A stretch of 64,000 nt of DNA, taken from Monoplex corrugatus (taxonomy: Eukaryota > Mollusca > Gastropoda > Littorinimorpha > Ranellidae). Each line of letters opens with the position of its first letter. Within the stretch, counting starts at the first letter, position 1. A program made the translations under genes and the position numbers. Location of the stretch: NCBI GenBank assembly GCA_030674185.1, contig JAPXFY010000018.1, forward strand, positions 49,958,737-50,022,736. The letters run 5' to 3'. The notes beneath the pieces were generated by a model. That model saw only the letters and a program-made list of their open reading frames with translations. It searched no databases and was not told where the DNA came from. This document shows, piece by piece, positions 56,099 through 64,000 of this stretch.

Positions 56099-57201
56099 GG
56101 GGGACCCACTTTTAAATGGTATAAAAAGTTGTTTGACAGATTGGTTGTGAGGAAAGTTGTATTTTTTGAAAAATCAAAAATTTAAGAAATCTTTTGCTTT
56201 AGAATAGATTACATGACAGAAAACTCTGATTATGTGTGTGTATTTTTTGAGTGAAAAGCACCATAACTTTGGAGTGGCTGAACATGCCAAGGAAAACTAA
56301 CCATCACTATCAAGAGATGTTTTTACAATAATGTACCCAAGATGACTATGGCCTTCATAAGATGCTGGACCTTAGCACATCTTTTCCCCTTAATTTGAAG
56401 GGTTATTGGGTGCTGCACTAAAAATCTGTCCACAAGTTTCTTCCATCTTTGTTGATTTTTTTTTTATTTCACATTGTTGTTTTCTGTTTTCCCTCCTTCT
56501 CCCTCTCTCAACAGTTCCCAAGTATATTGATTCATTTTGGTAAAGCTGTTGGATCTTGACCATACCAACAGTTTTCTTAATCGTTTGACTCACACGCCCT
56601 ATCCACCATCTGCAAAACTTAACCTTTTGACTTCCTCATCCGATCCACCAGCTTCCTGCAGGAAGCTGGGGATAGCGTGAGAGAGTCAAAGGGTTAAGTT
56701 TTTGATTTGCTAGTTTGGTTGACAGTGCAAGATGCTGGTAGACAGGGTATGAGAGTCAAAGGGTTAATTGAAGCCAGCACATCTTCATGTGGTCCAATAT
56801 ACTGCTTACTTGATTGTTCAGCACTTACTTCAGTAGTGATATGATAAGTCAGTATTAGATATCTTGTGAGGTAAGTAACTTTAAAGTTCATCTGAAAAGA
56901 AGATAGATTTTAACTGATATGACAGAAATTTAGTGACATGGAACTAAGCTGTGTTGATGTTACTTGTTAGATTCATTTATTACTCGGAAGTATGGATTAT
57001 GTTATATTAATTTCTTGGTTATTTGTTGTTTTTTCAACGTGATTTGAAATCAGATCCTTATTGTATGGAAAATGTGTGTGCACAATATTAATTTTGACTT
57101 ACAAACATTTTCTTTTTAAGTTTAATTATTTACGTATACACACACCGCACACTCACTCACTCACACACACACACACACGCACACGCACACCACACACACA
57201 C

Positions 57202-57243
<42 letters not shown>

Positions 57244-60200
57244 CCTCCCCCCCCTCCAAAAAAAAAAAAAGAAAAAGAACTGAGAAGCCTTCATGATAAT
57301 CATAATGATAATGTACTTACCATTTTGCCATTATTATTAAGAAAAGAACCAGAAAACCTTATTGTAATTATTAATATTATTATTATTTTATTGTTGTTCA
57401 TGTTATTATAAGATTATATTTTTATTACTATTATTGTTATGTAGTTGTTATGTTTTCTTTTTCATTAGTATTCTTTTACAAGGCAATTTGTGACTGAAGG
57501 TCTACACAATTACAGTTATAGTGCCAGTGCATTTTGTAACTTGAGTTGAACATGTAGGATCTTGTATTCTTACTATCGAAATGAGCTTATATCATCAACT
57601 CTCTAAGCCATGGGATTGTGAACATACACAGCTAAATAATGTTGTTGTGTCATATAACTAGTTTCAGCTCAGTTTTGTGGCAGATTTATGTTACTAGAAA
57701 TACAGACGGTGATAAGCAAATAGTTTGCAAATTATTCTGAATGAAAAGTTAATGTTAAATTTAAAAAAATGCCCAACATTAAAGCAGAAAATGAAAGAGA
57801 TCAAAGAAAACGGCAATCTTTTACATTTTAGTCGATACAAATAGGAGCTTTTGCCACTCGAGTACAATATTATTTACCAAGCAATAATTTTCATTTGGTA
57901 TCAGCATTGCATTTAAGTGTACAGGTGTTAATTCAGTAAAACAAGAAGGCATTGTTTCCGAGACTGTAATAAACCAGAAGTTCACCAAGTTTCCAGTTTT
58001 ATACTTGTAAACGTCTGTGCCATAATCCTCTATTCTTTTTGCTTTCCAAATAGATTGAAGTCAAAGATAAGGGTTGGGAATAGGGTTAGGTTAACAGGGA
58101 CAAGTTAAGGTTTTTAAATCCTAAACGTAACCAAACTGTACACATGAATAGGAGGACTGGCACCTATCTTTTTTGCATTCTGTTATATAGTGTGTGATCC
58201 TTTTAGTATGCCATGACATGGGGTTAGTGAGCATACAGACTAACAAAATTAAAATAATGTTGTTTTAATCATTTAACTGGCTCCTGTTCAGTTTTTGGGC
58301 AAAGTTCTTTATTAGAAAAACAAAATAATAAGAAATCAACTCGATTATTCTGAATGGAGACATTTACTAGTTAAAATATTTTAGCCCAAGATTCAAACAG
58401 GAAAGGAAAAAACACCTGGGAAAAAAGTTCTATCTTGGTCAGTAGTACACAGATACAGGCATACTTTTGTTACATTGTTACATAAATGTAATTATAAAAC
58501 AACAATCATTTAGTTGGCTCAATTTTATTTTGAAGTACGTAAAGAAATTAAAGTGAAACATTATTTCAAGGTATAAAAACATTAATCTGACAAACAAGAA
58601 GGCATAGATGCTGAGACAAACATATCCATTGGTCAGAAGTTTGCTGAGTTGTCAGTCTGTGTGAGTAACTGTTGATATCTAATCTATGTTCTAACTCTAG
58701 ATTTAATTCTATCTTCAAACTTCAAAGTGTAGTAGAACATGTCACTTGTCAGCCAATCATGATAAGAGCATATGTTTACTCTTGGTAGAGTTGAGCCTAA
58801 CAGTGCAAGTTTTTTTTCCTTTGTTACATTTTACTGTTTTGATTTATTTGGTATTAATTTGATTTCTTAATTTACTCTTGATTACTGTCTTACTTTTTAA
58901 ATTTTGAACCAAGGTGACTGCCAGTGTTTAAGTGTGTAAGAACACAAACACATGATTTGACTACCAGAACAAAATGGGTGAAAATTTTAGGCAAACTGGT
59001 CTTTGTTAAGCATATGCAAAAGACAAAGAACAAATTACAAAACTTACAAAAAAAAAAAACACCCCCCCCCAGCTTCAATACTTCTGTGATGTTTTGTTGA
59101 GCAGAAGAAAATTGTGAATATCAATTTTAATTTTAATTTGTGTGATGGAAAAATTACCTTGAATTGCCTGAAAATATATTATGTTTCAGATGCCGACCTT
59201 TCCAGTCTATTCCAGCATGTGTTTGTTGATGAGACCGAAAGTTGCGATGAATCCAGTGGTGCCTCAGCCCCAGGGCGAATGCCTGAGTGAGTGTCATAGC
59301 ATGAACATTGTTTCCTGATCTTGTCATTAAAAACATTAAGGAAATTTTCACCTTCCAAATGAATTTTGGCACAACCACATGCTTTATGTCTTCATCAGTC
59401 TCTAAGACATTATCAAGAGGTAGAAATTCTGCTTTGATCGGTTAATGGTTACTCTTTTCACAGTTTAACCCTTTGACTCCTGCACCCTATCCACCAACTG
59501 AAAAAACAACCCTTTGATTCCCTCACCCTATCCACCAGCTACCTGCAGGAGCACTCATATGGGCTCACCGTTAGTAGCTGGTTTTTGGCCTCTTGTCCAA
59601 TCCTCTTGACATAGCCATCACTTCAAGCTGGATGTGGTTTGCCTGGTGCTTCAGGAATTCCTGCTTTGGCTTGGGGGAGACATGTCCTCGTGAACACAAA
59701 CATCACGACTGTAACTTGTTACATCATTAAGCAGGGAGTCAGGGGCTTGGGAGGAGATTGTGATCTCTCATCCTTGTTGCCCAGAAGGGTGAAATGACTC
59801 TTGTGATGCAGGGATCACTTCACCTCCCTGACGGCCAAACATTCCGAGAAGCTGAACATTGTGGTGGATTCCCTTATCAGATCCACATGATTCTCTGCAC
59901 AGAAGTGGACTCTGAACAAGGCATTTGCTTCCCCTGCCTGCCCTTTCTGGTGCTGTAGCCAGGGTCAGTTTATGAGCCCTCCCTTTCAATGCTGGGTATG
60001 GGCCTAGCATATCAGCCTCCCTTACTACTTGGCCCTTGACTGGCCTGACCACCTGACCAACTATGAACCACTTGGCAGGTGGGGTTCCAACTGTTTTTAC
60101 CTGTGACATTTGGGCTCTTTCCCAGCTACTGGCACAGCAGCTGAATAGGTTCCCTGCCACCCCAAATGTGGGGCCATGGCCCCTTTCACCCTGCCTCGCA

Positions 60201-61237
60201 TTTGGATGCTCAACCTCAGCAGACGCCAGGTTCTTGGGCTGGCACCTGAGATTGAGAATGAAGCACCTCTGCTAGGTGACAATATGGCTCCTCTCCAGGC
60301 AGGAGTGACAGTGGTATCCTGCTGTTTTGCTCTTTGTTGAATGAAGAAGCTTCAATGAAGTTCTTCATTATGGTGAGGTAAATTTGTGTGTTTTGTTTGC
60401 AAGAATAGTGCGCAAATGAATGGTTGGCATTTTAGCAGCAGCCATTGTGGATACTTGTTTAATAATGTTTGTGTATGACCATGACAGTCTGGGCACATAA
60501 GTAAGTCTATGTGTGCGCCATTTTTGATGTTTGAAGGCTTATTTGAATAATTTTGGATGCATGCTATTGTTAATGTTTGAAGGTGTACCTGAATTGAATA
60601 ATTCTGATGATGTGCTATTGTTAATGTTTTAAAGAGCATAGATATATATCTGTGTGTGTGTGGCTCTTGACATTTTATTGTTTGAAGATTTTTATGTTAT
60701 AACTGAATGTGTATCTTCTTTTGATAGCCAGAGAATTTGCTAAACATTATGTTTTTTTTTAATACTTTTCATGCACTCTGATTTTAAATGTGTGAAGATG
60801 TATGATTTGTGGAATTGAGTATTTGCCGATTTTTTGTTTTTGTTTTGATGTATTGTTTTGGTCCAAGTTCCTAATCAGTCATTTGTCAAAGTGTGTATGT
60901 GAAAACTGAGTGAGATAGAGAGACAAAGAATATAAACTCCAGACACTCCCTATTTTTATTTCTACACTGTTGTGATTCTGGACAGACCAACATACGTGAA
61001 CCTGGTGAAATCTAGGTTTGTTATAGCAGAATGTGGAATGGAACCTGGACAGATGTGGTCTCAGATTCAGATTGTAGGCTTACTGACCTCGTAATATCAT
61101 CTGTTGTCATCCTCATTTTCTTCATGTATTGCATTTCAAAAATACTCTGACTTCCAGGTTATGTGGTTCTTCATTGTCAAGTGTTGAAGTGTTGACAACT
61201 ACCTGCCCCACCCCCCACTTCCAAAGGAAAAAAAAAA

Positions 61238-61309
<72 letters not shown>

Positions 61310-63870
61310 TGAATGTATATTCTTATGCTTTTGAATTTTTTTTTCAGTTTACATTGAATGAATAAACATATTTGTATGAAATGATTTCATTTTGTTTTTT
61401 TCTGGTGAATTTTCAGTCTCATCCCAAAGAAGAAACTAAAACATGTTCTTGAACAGTGAATATCCTTATTCATTAAACTTGGCAGAATCACAATCTTACA
61501 TGGAATTTGCATGTGACAGGAAAAATCTTGGTCTTCACAACCTGGCATCATACCTAGACAGTAAAATGGAAGAGATTGTGACAGAAGGCAGAGGTTCTGT
61601 TACCCCCCATCCCCTGGTTCCTGCAAACAACGGGAGGATAGGACCACCAGAGGTCATCCTGGACATTCTCTCCAACATTGGCACACTCATTATGGAGTCA
61701 GACAGACTAGGGGTAGGTTTTGTTTTATTTTGTTTTGTTATTCTGAGCCTGACGCTTGCTTTATCAGTCAGTCAGCTGATCCGTCTCTCAGTCAGCTGGT
61801 TTTTAGGTCATTCAGTCTGGTTCTTTTTTTTTTTATTTGTCTGTCTCAGTGTCTGTATTTGTTTTTGAAACAGTTTCTTGGTGAATGTAGTATAGTAAAT
61901 ACAGTCCCGTGTGTTAAAAAGAAAAAGAAAAAATAGGAGAAAAGAGTTAGGGTAGGTGTTTTTTGATGGTCGGGTGGGAAAATTGAGGACAGAGAAAGAG
62001 AAAATAAAGGTGACTGAGGAGAGTGCTGTGAATCTGTTGAATGTTAACGTTTAATAAGTTGTTATCCTCCAAGTCTCAATAATGGTTACAGGATCTGTTG
62101 AATTGTGTATGTGTGTGAATGAATGATAAATGCACATGTGCAGTATTTTGCATCAATACGTATGGCATGATATGTTCCTTGTGTTTGTTTCACTCTGTGT
62201 GTGCGTGCGTGCGTGTGTGCGTGCGTGCGTGCGTGTGTGTGTGTGTAACATGTATGTTGATCTGACAATAAATAGTCTTTGATGATGAGGTGTGTTTGTG
62301 TGTGTGTGTGTGTTTTCTTGTGTATGTATATGTACTTGATCTGTTGTCAATTTGGATGCTAGATACTCCCAAGGATAGAGTACCATAACTACATTTTACT
62401 TTTTAGGGGCAGCAACTTGTCCTGTTATTTCAAGAGATACTTCTGGTGTGAAATTTCTTCCTTTGAAAATGGGAGATTGTTAGTGTTTCTTGAACATGTT
62501 GATGATCAGTTTGTTAAAGATTATTTGAAAGTGACAATTGTTTGTGCAAGAATTCTTTATTTGGTCAATTTGCATAACAATTTATGTTAATGAATGTTGT
62601 GTGTCTTTATATATTGATGGATTTATTCAGGCTGCCAGTCACTCCAACTTCAGTACTATGAAGGCCAACTCCTGTGTTTATAAAGGTATGCAGTAAATAA
62701 ATTGGTCACCTTTCACATATGTTATTGTACTGATTTTTCTGTCTAGTTGAGGGAGGGAATGATTGTTTGGAGTGCTCTGTTATTGTGAAGCGCCGCCTCG
62801 ATACAGCTTTGGTGTTGGGATGCCTGATGCCATGCAGCCAGTGTTATGGTTGGAATAGATATAAGTGACTTTTGTAGGGTATTCCAAACTATACCCCCAT
62901 CCTGCCCCACATCAAAACTGTCCAAGCGAACCCAGGTTATTAGTGTACTGAATATTTTTGAGAGCTGCTGAGTTTGCATGAAAGTGTTCTGTTTTATATC
63001 ATTTGAGATTTCAAGATGTCACCTTTCCATGATTTTGTGCATGCATGTGTGTGAATTTTGCATGTTCATATGTCATCAGGGTATAATATAAGAAATCTTT
63101 TGATGGAAAAAAATCATCCTACGAACATGTAAACCAAAATTGAACTTGTCATGCATTTACACAAAGCATATCAAAGTAGATTTGCTCGCAAGTGTACACA
63201 CACATACACACATACATATACTCACACACACACTTGCACACACACAGGTCTGGGTGACCATACATGGTCCAAAAAACCAGTGGTACTTGCAATGCTTAGA
63301 CATACTTTTGTTCTGCAGGTGGTCCAAAGAGCAAAGATACATATAATGCGTACAATATATGCTTTATGTGCGGAAGTTGGGATCTGAGAATGTGTATTTT
63401 TGTTGATGTTCACGTCTGATGGGGGTGGAGGTAGGGGTGTGCCCATTTTCATGTCATACATTTCTGCAGATATGGACAGTATAAGTTCATTCCTGTCAGT
63501 AAACAGCCAGGTCAAGGTGTTTTTTTTTTTTTTAAAGTTCTATATTAGAAACAGGAAGCATTGAATATGTTCAAGAAATATTCTTTTCTCCAGGATAGTC
63601 GCTTTGAAAAAAGAAAGGATCATTTCATTTAACAGAATAGGGATAAAAGAACCTACACAAGCAAAGGCGTCTTTTCTGGCAAAATTTTATAGAAAAGGAA
63701 AATAATCTGTATACAGGAGTGTATTTTCATTTTGGAATTAAAAATGTGAAATAATGTAATTTTATTGGTACAATTGCTTGTGCAGGCAAGTGGGTGTATG
63801 AGGTGATGCTGGATCCAAGGGAGTCATGCAGCTGGGGTGGTGCACCTTGAACTGTCGTTTCTCACAGGAG
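55565..63870 (+). CDS. RNF123: RNF123/KPC1-like E3 ubiquitin ligase, N-terminal part with start of SPRY domain
   Basis: RNF123 (KPC1) is a cytosolic RING-type E3 ubiquitin ligase; with KPC2 it ubiquitinates p27Kip1 and helps process NF-kB p105. It carries an N-terminal SPRY domain and a C-terminal RING. Coding pieces seen are a tentative first exon (55565-55640) and exons at 61417 or 61457-61712, 62631-62685 and 63786-63870. They match the family in order: a linker with LASYLDSKMEE, then GRIGPPEVILDI, HSNFSTMKANSCVYKGKW, YEVML and, one frame over, VMQLGWCTLNCRFSQE. Vertebrate RNF123 has about 1314 residues, so most of the gene lies right of the window. One clear frameshift falls in the last exon. 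The gene points away from GDI. Confidence 0.85.
55641..56580. other. Stretch with A31 and G-run, no gene seen
   Basis: About 31 A followed by about 12 G at 56059-56102. Otherwise AT-rich intronic or intergenic sequence. Confidence 0.5.
56581..56763. mobile_element. Foldback TTAA MITE, copy 2
   Basis: 183 bp between TTAA at 56577-56580 and 56764-56767. It shares CCCTATCCACCA, CTTCCTGCAGGAAGCTGG (a palindrome at the centre) and GAGAGTCAAAGGG with copy 1. An inner TTAACCTTTTGACTTCC marks a second inverted level. Confidence 0.85.
57130..57240. repeat. (CA)n microsatellite
   Basis: CA repeat with CGCA and CCACA variants, then C8 and A13 runs. Confidence 0.93.
57270..59464. other. Long AT-rich stretch, no gene seen
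   Basis: Probably intron of the RNF123-like gene if the exon at 55565 is real. ATT/TTA-rich at 57360-57440. Nothing recognised. Confidence 0.4.
59469..59555. mobile_element. Foldback TTAA MITE, truncated copy 3
   Basis: After TTAA (59465-59468) come CCCTTTGACTCCTGCACC and CCTATCCACCA, then a second AACCCTTTGATTCCCTCACC and CCAGCTACCTGCAGGAG. The right half is missing. Confidence 0.75.
59620..59960 (+). mobile_element. DIRS-like retrotransposon RNase H fragment
   Basis: Across several slips the plus strand reads VLQEFLLWLGGDM, NITTVTCYIIKQGVRG, LTAKHSEKLNIVVDSLIRST and AQKWTLN. In DIRS elements these correspond to the RNase H region with NTTAVAYINKQGG, LTARHIPG.LNV.AD.LSRS and EWTL. Stops and frameshifts show it is dead. 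Sequence up to about 60300 may also belong to it but is not recognised. Confidence 0.7.
59961..61236. other. Stretch upstream of RNF123 exon 2, no gene seen
   Basis: A GC-richer patch to about 60300, then T/G-rich sequence. No exon recognised. Confidence 0.4.
61237..61305. repeat. (GA)n microsatellite
   Basis: AG repeat with one AGAAGA interruption, 110 bp before the acceptor of RNF123 exon 2. Confidence 0.95.
61417..61712 (+). CDS. RNF123: RNF123-like exon 2
   Basis: The reading frame from 61443 runs to the donor GTAGGT at 61713 and contains YMEFACDRKNLGLHNLASYL, then DSKMEEIV and GRIGPPEVILDILSNIGTLI. This aligns with the NLPEHLDQ and GRLGPSTVVLD segments of RNF123. A clear acceptor (TTTTCAG) ends at 61416, but all three frames hit a stop before the matching segment. 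Either translation starts at the ATG at 61443, or the acceptor is the AACAG at 61456, or one base is extra near 61457; the frame before that point reads LIPKKKLKHVLEQ up to the stop. Confidence 0.82.
61713..62630. other. RNF123-like intron 2
   Basis: T-rich after the donor, then (GT/GC)n at 62197-62247 and (GT)n at 62290-62312. No gene seen. Confidence 0.6.
62631..62685 (+). CDS. RNF123: RNF123-like exon 3 (start of SPRY)
   Basis: Fifty-five bases between TTATTCAG and GTATGC encode AASHSNFSTMKANSCVYK plus one base of a Gly codon. The family has GHSNFGTIRSTTCVYKGKW. The exon is too short for an ORF search but the match, splice sites and phase (0 in, 1 out) are convincing. Confidence 0.88.
62686..63785. 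other. RNF123-like intron 3
   Basis: Holds a (CA)n at 63199-63248 and a T-run at 63520-63532. No gene seen. Confidence 0.6.
63786..63870 (+). CDS. RNF123: RNF123-like exon 4 (SPRY), with a 1-nt frameshift
   Basis: After the acceptor TGTGCAG the exon reads GKWVYEVMLDP, then slips. From about 63817 the frame one base over reads GVMQLGWCTLNCRFSQE, the next part of the SPRY domain (family: GLMQIGWCTISCRFNQE). The slip is at the AAGGGAG run near 63818 and looks like one missing base. The exon probably ends at GAG before GTCAGC. In the unslipped frame a TGA follows at 63848. Confidence 0.82.
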
Positions 63871-64000
63871 GTCAGCATGTCTTTTTTTTCAAATGAAAAG
63901 AGTTATCAATTCAGATGGATCCTTGATTATTTTTAGCTTAATTGCGTGGGTCAGTTGTTTACCCAAGCCTGATGACTTCTCTTCACAGAGTGAAGTGATT
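63871..64000. other. RNF123-like intron 4, start
   Basis: Begins GTCAGCATG; nothing recognised before the window ends. Confidence 0.5.

Noticed and set aside
59768..60160. Minus-strand open frame of 130 codons
   Set aside because: It overlaps, on the opposite strand, the DIRS-like RNase H remnant and has no similarity of its own.

Overview
The window is animal nuclear DNA: genes with spliced exons, GT-AG introns of several kb, dense (CA)n/(GA)n microsatellites and many nested transposable elements, about 60% A+T by eye. Repeat types (a snail-type SINE body, an N-RAG-like transposon remnant of the kind described in Aplysia, CR1/L2-like LINEs, Ty3/gypsy, DIRS) suggest a mollusc, probably a gastropod. 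The gastropod call is inference from remembered repeat families.

Two host genes lie head to head. On the minus strand, 30.9 kb down to 1.25 kb, eight exons in perfect phase encode residues 1 to about 335 of Rab GDP dissociation inhibitor (GDI); the last quarter of the protein lies left of the window. On the plus strand, from about 55.6 kb or 61.4 kb to the right edge, are the first coding exons of an RNF123 (KPC1)-like E3 ubiquitin ligase, running into its SPRY domain. RNF123 shows one clear and one possible single-base frameshift, which may be assembly errors.

The GDI introns hold an R2-like LINE remnant split by a CR1/L2-like LINE (2.2-4.9 kb), tRNA-derived SINEs, an N-RAG-like pseudogene (11.0-12.06 kb), a 1.19-kb sequence present as two inverted copies that flank GDI exons 4 and 5 (12.06-13.25 and 17.62-18.81 kb), a TTAA-flanked element (23.5-24.2 kb) and a Tc1/mariner-type MITE (28.15-28.40 kb).

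The intergenic region (31-55 kb) is a transposon graveyard with one very young element: a 12.3-kb Ty3/gypsy retrotransposon (32,244-44,537, minus) whose 624-bp LTRs differ at one position, with a tRNA-Lys-type primer site. It contains a nearly full-length 3.97-kb LINE with a 5-bp target duplication and a SINE, yet its own gag and pol carry stops and frameshifts. To its right lie LINE fragments, a 7 x 67-bp minisatellite grown from a SINE body, TTAA-duplicating foldback MITEs, and a 5'-truncated LINE (52.9-55.2 kb). A DIRS RNase H remnant sits upstream of the RNF123 SPRY exons (59.6-60.0 kb).

No rRNA, true tRNA gene or CRISPR array was seen.
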